A stretch of 64,000 nucleotides of DNA from JBGRQA01 sp041725895. Its GTDB lineage: Bacteria; Bacteroidota; Bacteroidia; Bacteroidales; Marinifilaceae. Positions 25,904 to 34,721 of this stretch are shown here, piece by piece (the stretch's first letter is position 1; every line of letters starts with the position of its first letter). The translations under genes and the position numbers were made by a program. The stretch covers positions 186,001-250,000 of the forward strand of contig JBGRQA010000003.1 of NCBI GenBank assembly GCA_041725895.1. The letters are read 5' to 3'. Under the pieces are notes generated by a model. It had not been told where the DNA came from and did not search any database. It worked only from the letters and a program-made list of their open reading frames with translations.

Positions 25904-26491
25904 TTAATACATTTTCTTCCAATCTCCGTCAAAAACAATTTGATCTAAGGAACGTCGTACTCTGGGACCTCCTTCCATTTTTCGCATCTCCTCGGGTAGT
26001 ATACTAGACTCTCCTTTGTAACCAACCGCAATCATCGTAACAATATCAAAATCTTCAGGGACACCAAAAATTTCACGGGCTTTTTCAGGGGAAAATCCTG
26101 CCATTTGGTGCAGATACAGATCCATACTCATGGCTTGCATAGACATATTACCGATAGCTAACCCCAGGTCATGGCGATGATGATGATTTTCATTCCCATT
26201 TCGAACAAACTTCTTCGATGCAAGAGTTAGAACAATCATGGGGGCAGTTTTCACCCACAATTGATTAAATTCTCCCAAACAGGACAATAACTGATCATAC
26301 CGTTCCGGATAATCTTTGGTCGCATAAACAAATCGCCAGGGTTGCTCATTATAACAAGATGCAGCTAATGATGCAGCTTCAAATAGCTTCTGAATCTTCT
26401 CCTCTTCAACAGGCCTGGAGTCAAACGCACGTGGACTCCATCGTTTATCAATTAATTTGTGTACTTCCAATTGATTTAACATGGTTTGCAA
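25904..26491 (-). CDS. nitroreductase-family FMN protein
   Basis: This 195-residue protein has the usual nitroreductase opening, IDKRWSPRAFDSRPVEEEKI, with the FMN-phosphate-binding Arg residues, then LAASCYNEQPWRFVYA, GLAIGNMSMQAMSMDLYLHQ and FDIVTMIAVGYKG. It would be an FMN-dependent NAD(P)H oxidoreductase of the SagB/NfnB-like fold acting on nitro-aromatics, quinones or an unknown substrate. It is divergent from the metallophosphoesterase gene with 144 bases between start codons. Confidence 0.92.
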   Translation of the reverse strand: MQTMLNQLEVHKLIDKRWSPRAFDSRPVEEEKIQKLFEAASLAASCYNEQPWRFVYATKDYPERYDQLLSCLGEFNQLWVKTAPMIVLTLASKKFVRNGNENHHHRHDLGLAIGNMSMQAMSMDLYLHQMAGFSPEKAREIFGVPEDFDIVTMIAVGYKGESSILPEEMRKMEGGPRVRRSLDQIVFDGDWKKMY

Positions 26492-26635
26492 TTTGAGTTC
26501 AACAATAATCCATTAGGAATCTTTAAGATAGACAATATTTTAACAATTTTTAAGGAGGAAAAAGTATTTATTTCCATATATTTGAATCAATTTTTATTAA
26601 AAGTTGAAAATCAACACTTAGCCAAGCAAGAAAAT

Positions 26636-27898
26636 ATGAGAGCAAGTGTTTACCTACTAATCCCGTTGGCCCTGTTCATTCTTGTGGTCGATATTTATAC
26701 CTACAGGGGGATTAACCCACTGATTAAGCGTATCAAACAAAGATGGATACGTACAGGGTTGCGATTTCTCTATTGGAGTATTTCGGTATTTGCATTCCTT
26801 GCTTTCGTTCTATTCATGGTCAGAATCCCACATGTCAAACAAGCGGAAGCCTATGTATATGCAAGCTACTTGGTAGGGGGATTTTTCCTGTTCTATCTTC
26901 CCAAACTCACATTCATTCTTTTTGTTCTGGCAAAGGATATCGGAAGTTTTTTCCGATGGGGGATAAAACAATTCAATCGTAAAAAGGAAAAAAAAATACA
27001 ATTTAAGTCGAGAAGGAAAATGCAGCGAGCGGAATTTTTGTATCAAATGGGGCTAATTTTAGCCGCCATTCCTTTTGCCTCTATACTCTATGGGGTAACC
27101 AGAGGAAAATTCAATTACCGGGTGATGAAGGAAAAACTCGAATTTAAGAATCTCCCTAAATCTTTTAAAGGATTTAAAATTGTCCAAATATCTGACATGC
27201 ATTTGGGCAGCTTCAATAAAAATTATGAGCCCATCGAAAAGGCTGTTGAATTGATCAATGAGCAGGAACCAGATTTGATCCTTTTTACCGGGGATCTTGT
27301 TAATAATTTTGCGGAAGAAACCGAGGGCTGGGCCCCGGTACTCAGTAAAATGAAAGCTCGCTACGGAAAATTTTCCATACTGGGAAACCATGATTACGGG
27401 GATTACTCCCATTGGGCTTCTTCTGATGCCAAAGCGGCCAACCTGGAGGGCATTAAGAAAGCTCACCACGATTCCGGTTTCAGACTACTTCTGAACGAAG
27501 CCGAACCCATCCGGATTAATGGAGAAGAGATTGCCCTAATCGGAATTGAAAATTGGGGCCATCCTCCCTTCCCCCAATATGGGGATTTGAAAAAAGCTTC
27601 TAAGAATGTCAACAACATACCGTTTAAAATATTAATGAGCCACGATCCCTCCCACTGGGATGAAGAGGTTTTGAAAACTGATATTGACCTTACACTTGCG
27701 GGACATACCCATGGAATGCAATTCGGAATTGAACGAGCCGGCATCAAATGGAGTCCGGTACAGTACAAATACCCTCGTTGGGGGGGATTGTATAAGGAGG
27801 GAAAACAGTTTCTGTATGTGAACAGGGGATTTGGCTACATAGGTTTCCCTGGTAGAATTGGAATGCCACCGGAAATTACCCTTCTGGAACTGAATTAA
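26636..27898 (+). CDS. membrane-anchored metallophosphoesterase
   Basis: This is a 420-residue protein from the ATG at 26636. The frame is open back to 26486, but that would overlap the start of the divergent nitroreductase gene and add a segment unlike the rest. The N-terminal 180 residues carry four hydrophobic helices (for example VYLLIPLALFILVVDIY). The catalytic domain has the complete motif set: VQISDMHLGS, FTGDLVNNF, SILGNHDYGDY, ILMSHDPSHWD and LTLAGHTHGMQFG. It is a calcineurin-like phosphoesterase of the YkoQ/YaeI group, with the active site expected on the outer face of the inner membrane. The substrate is unknown; lipid phosphates are plausible. Confidence 0.9.
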   Translation: MRASVYLLIPLALFILVVDIYTYRGINPLIKRIKQRWIRTGLRFLYWSISVFAFLAFVLFMVRIPHVKQAEAYVYASYLVGGFFLFYLPKLTFILFVLAKDIGSFFRWGIKQFNRKKEKKIQFKSRRKMQRAEFLYQMGLILAAIPFASILYGVTRGKFNYRVMKEKLEFKNLPKSFKGFKIVQISDMHLGSFNKNYEPIEKAVELINEQEPDLILFTGDLVNNFAEETEGWAPVLSKMKARYGKFSILGNHDYGDYSHWASSDAKAANLEGIKKAHHDSGFRLLLNEAEPIRINGEEIALIGIENWGHPPFPQYGDLKKASKNVNNIPFKILMSHDPSHWDEEVLKTDIDLTLAGHTHGMQFGIERAGIKWSPVQYKYPRWGGLYKEGKQFLYVNRGFGYIGFPGRIGMPPEITLLELN

Positions 27899-27938
27899 AT
27901 AACAAAAGGCGAAGAGTATTCTTCGCCTTTTGTTATTT
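27897..27938. terminator. bidirectional intrinsic terminator
   Basis: A perfect 19-base inverted repeat (27897-27915 with 27920-27938) around a 4-base loop. It starts within the stop codon region of the metallophosphoesterase gene and faces the convergent gene ending at 28003. Confidence 0.85.
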
Positions 27939-28002
27939 ATAAACTCAAGTCAATTGAACTGCAGTTTCCCCAACTTCTATTTGAATCGTTGCAGACAAAA
28001 GA

Positions 28003-31000
28003 CTAATAGGAAGATAAATCGATACGAAGCAATAGCTTGGCAAAAACATCCTCTGCTCTGTCCTCATATCCCAACCGAATTCCTAAATCTACTGGAGCCG
28101 GAAAACGGAGGAAATGAACATCTGCATTCAATTCTACTCCAAAAGAGTTGGAGTATTGTTCAAATGAGATCAATGTTTCGTCCATTCCTGCATATTGTCC
28201 CTTCTCATATCCTCTGTCGTAAAACAAACTTGCTTTTATTCTTTTAAAGTAAGCCAAAGGACCAAGGTTCCAATCAGGGTAACAGATGGGGAATTTATAG
28301 TCGATTCCCACTGTGGCGATCTCTTCCCCCCAAAGATCCTGCATTCCTCGGGGACTATTGATCGTATTCGCAAATCGGGAATCAAAAGGATCCCGTTTCT
28401 GGTACCCTCCATACAATTTCATACCATGATGCTTCACCAGGCCTGGGAAATACAATCGCGCTTCCCCGGACCATGATTCGCCTAAATCTGTATCACCCCA
28501 TGGGGTATGACGGTAATTGAATTCCAATATTTGTCCCCAACGTGGCTGAAGATCCCTTGGAGCAGATTTCAATATATTATAGCCAAACAGCTGGTACTCC
28601 AATATATCTTGAGAGATATCCTTATCCTCCAGTCGATAGGTCCCTGGACTCTTATTGGGATCACGAGTATATAAAGCAAGAGGAACCGTTTCAAAATTAA
28701 TCAAATGTTGCTGATTGTAGGTTATCTTTGGAATCATCCTACGTGAATACTTCCCTCGCGAAAAATTGAACGGAAAACTAATACTGTTCTCCCACTCCCA
28801 CTGCGACCAGGATCTTTGAACCTGAATGGTATCCAACTCACCATTATCAACTCGCTCTGCGCGTGTAAAGAAGGTAATGTCCCGATCTCCATAAGTAAAC
28901 TTAGAATCAATTATTGGGAACCACCGGCGATAGGAAAAATTCACATAGTATTGTCCCTTGTCGAAGCCCTGCTCCCTTCGGTACCCAACAGTAGCCAAAA
29001 GAGTATTCAACTTATTTTGGGTTGCAACGGAAACTCCAATATCTGTTTCCTGTTCCAAACCATCTACAAAGGCAGGAGCCCAACTATGAAAATTGAACAG
29101 ATGTGCAATTCTGGAGTACCGTTTGCTTTCGTATTTTTTTTCGGGCAAAGAATCCGGATTCAGCACCCAACCTTCCTGAGATGACAATAACTCTGCCAAT
29201 TCAAACGGCCTCACTTGCTGATCCCATTCCTCCCACTTTTCGGGTTGCAAATCAATTTTCGCAATTCTGTACCCTTCCGAACTATAATCGGCGTAAAGCA
29301 TCCGATTTCCATCAGAACTAATATGGGCATCCCGTGCTCCAAAACGAGACGAGGTTACCCTAAAAATCTTACCATCTTTCCTCTCATAGGCATAAATGTT
29401 ATCGATTCCATTGTAGGCCGCAGTGTAAAAGATGTATTTGGAAGTCACGCGTGGCTGTGCAATTTCTGAATATCCAGGAGAAACAATCTCCTCCGAGTGC
29501 CCTGTTGCAATTTCTCCGCGAACCATTCGCTTCCCCTTACCATCCAAGACAAAAGCAATATAGTGATCCTTTCCATCCCATTGTGGTGTTAGCAAGGTTT
29601 GCCCCACCTTACCATCCAATCTTTTGATTAACTGATGGGTTTGAGAATCCAAAATTACAATATTACAAGCGCCCTCCCACGTTGTTTCAACAGCCATAAT
29701 TTGACCACCATCAGAAGAAAATACAGGAGCAAACAAGTTAGACGAAAATTTGATAACCTGATGCTTTTGACGCCTGGTATCATAGATAACAAGTTTAGCT
29801 TTATCGCCATGTTCCCAACGCAGGTGATCAAAATTCTCCGCCCAAATCATTAGGCCATTCCTATAATCAAAACTGCTACCAAAATCGTAACCAGGCATAA
29901 ACAAGCGTTCTTCCTTTCCATCCCCATCCAAAGTTATAAACTGCCCAGCATCAGCCAAACCTTCCTTTTGACAAATTACGATATCATTCTCTCCGAAATG
30001 AGGAAACCGGTAACCGGTGTAAACTTTCAGATCTGGGCTAAGTTTTTCAAAGGTACTTGGTCTTATGGAGTCGTCCTGCTGTTTCCAAAGAAGGGCCAAC
30101 TCAGTAATATTATCCTGATAAAGTATTTTTTTTCCATCCAAGGGAGTTTTTTCATCTTGTCCAGCAACCACACCAAATCGTTCCTTCCGTTTATGTAGAA
30201 CTGTGGAACGATTTGCCTGTATGCCCTTTTTGATACCTCGGGAAAAAGGAGTAATCCCAAGTGGGTTTCGTCCAACCTGGTTTAGCATTCCTTCCCACAA
30301 TTGAGGACCATAATTCTTACGCCCCATAGCCACGAGGTAGTATCCTAACTTATACCTATTGGTCACAAAATCCCGGTAGGAACCCAAAGCTGCTTTGTCG
30401 TAACTATAGCTCCCTTTTTCGAGAAGTTGAGCCCTTAGTTCCTGCTCAAAGAATGGCAATCGCCCTCGCCCTGAATTACTCATTCCCGTTTCTGCACACA
30501 CTGCATCGCCCTCCATAAACCACGGAGGAATATACAAACCAACTACAGCGGCAGTAGCCTGTTCTCCGAAAAGAACATTCAAAAAACGTGTAAAGCCTTG
30601 CTGCACCTTATCCATTTGAATAACATGCCTAAACTCATGAATGGCCAACTGATCAAGCCATTTCTGAGGAAAAGAAGTTTGGGGGGGCGTGGTATACAAC
30701 TCCATTTTTTTAGGGGCCCAAGCCACCAATCCATTCGATGTAGCTCCCCGAGAATGAAGTAAAATGGAAAACTGTCTACTTCTATGATTCAAACTTGCAC
30801 CTACTTTATCGTAGAGTGCTTCGAAAACATTCGCAAGATACTGCCCCTTTGCTTCGTATTCAGAAGGAAATATCAGTTGAAAATGCTCCGTATTGATTTG
30901 TCTCCACTTAATACATGCAGGATCCTGTCCTGTACTAAAATATTGGGCATTCAAAGGAGAAAAAAAACAGGTAAAAATAGTCACAAGGAATAAAAACCTA

Positions 31001-31014
31001 ATGCAAAACTTCAT
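28003..31014 (-). CDS. large secreted protein: HExxH peptidase-like domain, TolB-like propeller and C-terminal outer-membrane barrel
   Basis: This is a 1003-residue protein if started at the Met at 31014, which directly precedes the signal peptide (FCIRFLFLVTIFTCFFSPLNAQ). An alternative start 8 codons upstream is less likely. Residues about 30-270 form a peptidase-MA-like domain with LAIHEFRHVIQ (HExxH) and PPWFMEGDAVCAE about 40 residues on, which supplies a Glu ligand. A series of short repeats follows, resembling TolB/WD40-like propeller blades (AQPRVTSKYIFYTAAYN, DAHISSDGNRMLYAD). The last 350 residues are rich in alternating hydrophobic strands (FNYRHTPWGDTDLGESWSGEARLYF, RIKASLFYDRGYEKG), as in outer-membrane barrels. 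No assigned name. A surface or outer-membrane protease is inferred. Confidence 0.85.
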   Translation of the reverse strand: MKFCIRFLFLVTIFTCFFSPLNAQYFSTGQDPACIKWRQINTEHFQLIFPSEYEAKGQYLANVFEALYDKVGASLNHRSRQFSILLHSRGATSNGLVAWAPKKMELYTTPPQTSFPQKWLDQLAIHEFRHVIQMDKVQQGFTRFLNVLFGEQATAAVVGLYIPPWFMEGDAVCAETGMSNSGRGRLPFFEQELRAQLLEKGSYSYDKAALGSYRDFVTNRYKLGYYLVAMGRKNYGPQLWEGMLNQVGRNPLGITPFSRGIKKGIQANRSTVLHKRKERFGVVAGQDEKTPLDGKKILYQDNITELALLWKQQDDSIRPSTFEKLSPDLKVYTGYRFPHFGENDIVICQKEGLADAGQFITLDGDGKEERLFMPGYDFGSSFDYRNGLMIWAENFDHLRWEHGDKAKLVIYDTRRQKHQVIKFSSNLFAPVFSSDGGQIMAVETTWEGACNIVILDSQTHQLIKRLDGKVGQTLLTPQWDGKDHYIAFVLDGKGKRMVRGEIATGHSEEIVSPGYSEIAQPRVTSKYIFYTAAYNGIDNIYAYERKDGKIFRVTSSRFGARDAHISSDGNRMLYADYSSEGYRIAKIDLQPEKWEEWDQQVRPFELAELLSSQEGWVLNPDSLPEKKYESKRYSRIAHLFNFHSWAPAFVDGLEQETDIGVSVATQNKLNTLLATVGYRREQGFDKGQYYVNFSYRRWFPIIDSKFTYGDRDITFFTRAERVDNGELDTIQVQRSWSQWEWENSISFPFNFSRGKYSRRMIPKITYNQQHLINFETVPLALYTRDPNKSPGTYRLEDKDISQDILEYQLFGYNILKSAPRDLQPRWGQILEFNYRHTPWGDTDLGESWSGEARLYFPGLVKHHGMKLYGGYQKRDPFDSRFANTINSPRGMQDLWGEEIATVGIDYKFPICYPDWNLGPLAYFKRIKASLFYDRGYEKGQYAGMDETLISFEQYSNSFGVELNADVHFLRFPAPVDLGIRLGYEDRAEDVFAKLLLRIDLSSY

Positions 31015-31126
31015 AGATCGTCTTTTTGGATTTAGCATCCTAAAGTAATGAAAAATAGTAAAAGTAGTAGTTGTATGTTACCATAAAATAAGATACTCAG
31101 TATTCATTTCATTCAATAAGAGGGAA

Positions 31127-31159
31127 CAAAAAAGCTGCTGAAACAATCATTTCAGCAGC
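31127..31159 (-). terminator. intrinsic terminator of the LicD gene
   Basis: On the minus strand, GCTGCTGAAA and TTTCAGCAGC form a 10-base stem with a 6-base loop, followed by seven T. It is 29 bases past the LicD stop codon. Confidence 0.85.
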
Positions 31160-31187
31160 CTGCAAATATAAAAATACCACGGTAAGC

Positions 31188-32069
31188 TTATGCGTTCAAT
31201 GGCTGATAGGTCAAAGTGTCGGGATGATTACAACGGGTAAAAGGAAGAATCTTTGCAGCATGGACAACCCTTTCCTTTTCAGGAGGCACTTGCATATAAT
31301 CTCCATACATTTGTGTCAAATAAGCATGACAATTATTGGGGCATGAGAACTCACCATCCTCAAACTTTATTCGCTTAAGCGGAAAAACAGCATCACTATC
31401 AAAACAGAAAAACATCAAAGTTATATCTAAGCCCGTTGCAACTTTATTCTCCTTCCCCTTACTGTATGAATTAATAATCCATTTTTTCATTCTATTATAA
31501 CCAAACAATTTGACTGGCACCAGAGACAATATATTGAAGAAAGGATAAAATTTTCGTACCCATTTATTAGGAGCAAATTTAAACCTTCTGTTCAGAATTA
31601 ATTTGGGCCAAATAAAATCCTTCCGAACCAAATCGTAAGGAAAAATGTCTATGAAAATCCCCTGATGATAATCAACATTTCGACCCAGCTCCGATCGTTG
31701 AACCAAAGTACTATACTTATCCCGTAACTTAATCCATCGCCATTTACAATTATTGACAGATCCTTTCATCTGAAAATGGATATCATCAGGCAATTCATCT
31801 TCCAATATTTCAATAAATCGTTCATAGTCCTTCCGGGGCATCCCAATATCCAAGTCGTCATCCCAGGGAATAAAACCTTCGTGCCTTACTGCTCCTAATA
31901 ATGTACCAGTATCAATCCAATAATTTAAATTGTGTTTTTTGCAGATACGATCCACAACTTTTAACATACGTAACATCACAAGCTGAGCCTGCCGCAACGC
32001 AGTTTCTCCTCTCTCCCGGTTATCCTTCAACTCCATAGTATAGTCTTTCTTTGGTATTGGAAATAGCAT
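31188..32069 (-). CDS. LicD-family nucleotidyl/phosphotransferase (phosphocholine or phosphonate transferase-like)
   Basis: This 293-residue protein has the LicD core in its N-terminal half: LNYWIDTGTLLGAVRHEGF then IPWDDDLDIGMPRKDYERF, including the DDD catalytic acidic group typical of the nucleotidyltransferase fold. The rest includes GIFIDIFPYDLVRKDF and a conserved Trp/Pro-rich segment. LicD proteins transfer phosphocholine or similar phosphoamino alcohols from CDP-activated donors to sugars of surface glycans. A terminator follows. Translation could start at the Met at 32036 instead (MELKDNRERGE). It lies at the left edge of the surface-polymer locus, so a role in decorating that polymer is plausible. 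Confidence 0.9.
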   Translation of the reverse strand: MLFPIPKKDYTMELKDNRERGETALRQAQLVMLRMLKVVDRICKKHNLNYWIDTGTLLGAVRHEGFIPWDDDLDIGMPRKDYERFIEILEDELPDDIHFQMKGSVNNCKWRWIKLRDKYSTLVQRSELGRNVDYHQGIFIDIFPYDLVRKDFIWPKLILNRRFKFAPNKWVRKFYPFFNILSLVPVKLFGYNRMKKWIINSYSKGKENKVATGLDITLMFFCFDSDAVFPLKRIKFEDGEFSCPNNCHAYLTQMYGDYMQVPPEKERVVHAAKILPFTRCNHPDTLTYQPLNA

Positions 32070-32361
32070 GCAAATATAAGTAAAGAATAAGGGAATGTAT
32101 GAGCGGCCCTTAGAATCACCTGAAACAAGACGATTTTATTACTAACAATATCATTCACCCTTAATCAAATTAACTCCCTGATTCCTATCACATCTACTCA
32201 ATCACATATGCCTTTCACAAACACCACCCCTTCAAATCTCCTATTAATCTGACTCTTACAAAACTACCCTTGAAAAAAAGATACTTTTGCCCCAAAAATC
32301 TTGCATAATTCAATTGCATTGCAGACCTTTGATCATTCTTTATTTAGAACAAATTTAAAGT
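32070..32361. other. divergent intergenic region between licD-like and map
   Basis: About 290 AT-rich bases. A TACTTTTG element at 32282-32289 fits the -7 consensus of Bacteroidota promoters for map, but no -33 element is evident at the right distance. Confidence 0.35.
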
Positions 32362-33141
32362 ATGAGTAAGATCATTATAAAAACACCGGAACAAATTGAG
32401 GGAATAAGAAAAAGCTCTCAGCTAGCCGGAAATACTCTTAAATTCATCAGTGACTACGTAGAGGAAGGTGTAAGCACCCTGCGCTTAAATGATTTAATAG
32501 AGGAATACATTAGGGACAATGGAGCGATTCCTGCGCCCCTGAATTATCACGGATTTCCAAAAGCTTGCTGTATTTCACTTAATGATGTTATATGCCATGG
32601 TATTCCCGATAACAAAACCATATTGAAAGATGGAGACATCTTAAATGTTGATGTAACGACCATTCTGGATGGCTACTACGGAGATACCAGTACCATGTTT
32701 ACTATTGGTGATATTTCCGAAAAAGCTGCAAAGCTAGTGGAAGATACAGAACATGCCTTATACCTGGGGATTGAACAAGTAAAACCGGAGAATGCATTTG
32801 GTAACATCGGATTCTCTATTGCACGCTTTGCCAAAGCAAGAAAATACAGCGTCGTTTACGAGTTTTGTGGGCACGGTATCGGTCTGGATTTCCATGAAGC
32901 GCCACAAGTTGATCACATCGCACAACGCAACTCCGGCCCAATCATGAAACCGGGTATGACTTTCACGATAGAGCCAATGATTAATATGGGGAAAGCCCGA
33001 GCCGTTATTGACAAAAAAGATGGATGGACTGCCCGAACCATCGACAAGAAACTCTCTGCACAGTTCGAACACACCATTCTGGTTACAAAAGATGGGTACG
33101 AAATTCTGACGGATGTAGGAGAATATGATATTTTCAAATAA
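32362..33141 (+). CDS. map: methionine aminopeptidase, type I
   Basis: This 259-residue enzyme matches type I MetAP. It begins IIIKTPEQIEGIRKSSQLAG, has NYHGFPKACCISLNDVICHG (the conserved His in the substrate pocket), DGDILNVDVTTILDGYYGDT (metal ligand Asp), YEFCGHGIGLDFHEAPQVDH (metal ligand His), TFTIEPMINMG (Glu) and QFEHTILV (Glu). There is no N-terminal extension. It removes the initiator Met from nascent proteins. It sits between the licD and CDP-ribitol-type genes but is a housekeeping gene with its own terminator at 33144. Confidence 0.96.
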   Translation: MSKIIIKTPEQIEGIRKSSQLAGNTLKFISDYVEEGVSTLRLNDLIEEYIRDNGAIPAPLNYHGFPKACCISLNDVICHGIPDNKTILKDGDILNVDVTTILDGYYGDTSTMFTIGDISEKAAKLVEDTEHALYLGIEQVKPENAFGNIGFSIARFAKARKYSVVYEFCGHGIGLDFHEAPQVDHIAQRNSGPIMKPGMTFTIEPMINMGKARAVIDKKDGWTARTIDKKLSAQFEHTILVTKDGYEILTDVGEYDIFK

Positions 33142-33143
33142 AG

Positions 33144-33169
33144 AGAGGCCTTTGAGCCTCTTTTTTTTT
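33144..33169 (+). terminator. intrinsic terminator of map
   Basis: AGAGGC (33144-33149) pairs with GCCTCT (33156-33161) and a run of eight T follows. It starts three bases after the map stop codon. Confidence 0.85.
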
Positions 33170-33268
33170 GCCCTATTGCGTCTTGTGACAAAAAGTTTCG
33201 TTTGTCCATTATTTCTAGTAAATTCGCACGCAGGGTGATTCCCATTATCAAAATGAAACAATAATAGA

Positions 33269-34648
33269 ATGAAAAACATAGGCGTAATCCTGGCGGGAGG
33301 AAATGGAACAAGATTTGGAGGCAATGTCCCCAAGCAGTTTGTGAAGGTAGCCGGGAAAACTATCATCGAACATACACTGGAGGTATTTCAAACCTGCGAA
33401 ACCATTGACGAGGTAGCTGTAGTTATCAACCCCAACTTTGTCGCTGATATTGAACAAATTGTCGCAAAAAACCAATTCAACAAGGTAAAAAAAATATTAC
33501 TGGGCGGAAAAGAGCGTAGCCATTCGAGTCTGGCAGCCATAAATGCCTATGAACTGGAAAAAGATGCGTCTGAAATCAACCTGATCTTTCACGACGCAGT
33601 ACGGCCTTTCATTGGTCATAGCATCATCAATCGGGTTATCAAAGCTTTGAGTCGTTACAATGCAATCGATGTGGCCATTCCTGCCACCGACACCATTGTT
33701 GAAGTCAATTCAGATGCAATCATTCAGAATGTGCCCAACCGGGATCTTCTGCGTAGAGGTCAAACCCCCCAAGCATTCAAACTTAGTACAATCCGGGATG
33801 CCTACCAGAAAGCATTGCTGGATCCTAATTTTAAGGCGACCGATGATTGTGGTGTGGTATTGAAATATTTACCCCAGGAGCCAATATTCGTAGTAGATGG
33901 CTCAGAAGAGAATATCAAGGTTACCTACGAATTGGATATGTTTATCGCAGACAAACTTTTCCAACTGAAAAATCTTGAATTTGGACAGCAAACACTAACA
34001 AAGGAACAGCTGTCTGAACTTTCAAACAAAGTCATTGTTGTTTTTGGTGGCAGCTACGGTATTGGTAAAGATATTGCCGATCTGTTCCGTGAAGCAGGTG
34101 CAAAAGTATATTCCTTTAGCCGCTCGGAAAACAAAGTTAATGTAAAAGATGCGTATTGCGTACGGGAAAGCCTGGCTCATGTTGTCTCTCAATGTGGCAA
34201 GATTGATTACGTAGTGAATACAGCGGCCATTCTAAACAAGGAACCATTGGTAAACCTTGACGATTCTACCATTCGAGATGTCATTGATGTTAATTTCCTC
34301 GGCATGATTAACGTAGCCAAGGAAAGTTTCAAATATTTAAAGGAAAGCCACGGACATTTATTATTGTTCACATCAAGTTCATACACCCGAGGTCGTTCCT
34401 CTTACAGTCTGTATTCATCCAGCAAGGCTGCTGCCGTCAATTTTACCCAAGCCATTGCCGAAGAATGGAAAGAATTTGAAGTTCGGGTAAATTGTATAAA
34501 TCCAGAGAGAACCAAAACGCCTATGCGGGTTAAAAACTTTGGAATGGAACCTGAAGATACCCTGCTTAAATCGGAAGATGTTGCTCAGGTTTCCGTTAGA
34601 ACACTACTATCCGATTTTACCGGACAAATTGTTTACGTTAAGAAATAA
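33269..34648 (+). CDS. bifunctional IspD-like cytidylyltransferase / SDR oxidoreductase (CDP-ribitol-type synthesis)
   Basis: This 459-residue protein has two domains. Residues 1-230 are IspD/TarI-like: GVILAGGNGTRFGGNVPKQF, NLIFHDAVRPFIGHSII, RRGQTPQAFKL and KVTYELDMFIADKL. Residues about 250-459 are an SDR: VVFGGSYGIGKDIADLF and YSLYSSSKAAAVNF with the Tyr-Lys pair. This layout is that of bifunctional ribulose-5-phosphate reductase/CDP-ribitol pyrophosphorylase (Bcs1/Acs1 in Haemophilus). The product is likely CDP-ribitol or another CDP-polyol used for teichoic-acid-like or capsular polymers. The SDR domain of the classical enzyme differs in order and detail, so the exact polyol is inference. 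A strong terminator follows at 34664. Confidence 0.85.
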   Translation: MKNIGVILAGGNGTRFGGNVPKQFVKVAGKTIIEHTLEVFQTCETIDEVAVVINPNFVADIEQIVAKNQFNKVKKILLGGKERSHSSLAAINAYELEKDASEINLIFHDAVRPFIGHSIINRVIKALSRYNAIDVAIPATDTIVEVNSDAIIQNVPNRDLLRRGQTPQAFKLSTIRDAYQKALLDPNFKATDDCGVVLKYLPQEPIFVVDGSEENIKVTYELDMFIADKLFQLKNLEFGQQTLTKEQLSELSNKVIVVFGGSYGIGKDIADLFREAGAKVYSFSRSENKVNVKDAYCVRESLAHVVSQCGKIDYVVNTAAILNKEPLVNLDDSTIRDVIDVNFLGMINVAKESFKYLKESHGHLLLFTSSSYTRGRSSYSLYSSSKAAAVNFTQAIAEEWKEFEVRVNCINPERTKTPMRVKNFGMEPEDTLLKSEDVAQVSVRTLLSDFTGQIVYVKK

Positions 34649-34663
34649 TTTATTGATAACAAC

Positions 34664-34698
34664 AAAAAAACGGGCGACCAATGGTCGCCCGTTTTTTT
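34664..34698. terminator. bidirectional intrinsic terminator
   Basis: A 16-base perfect inverted repeat (34664-34679 and 34683-34698; core CGGGCGACC) with long A and T runs at its ends lies between convergent genes. Confidence 0.88.
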
Positions 34699-34721
34699 TG
34701 TATATTGTTTGTAAAGAAACT

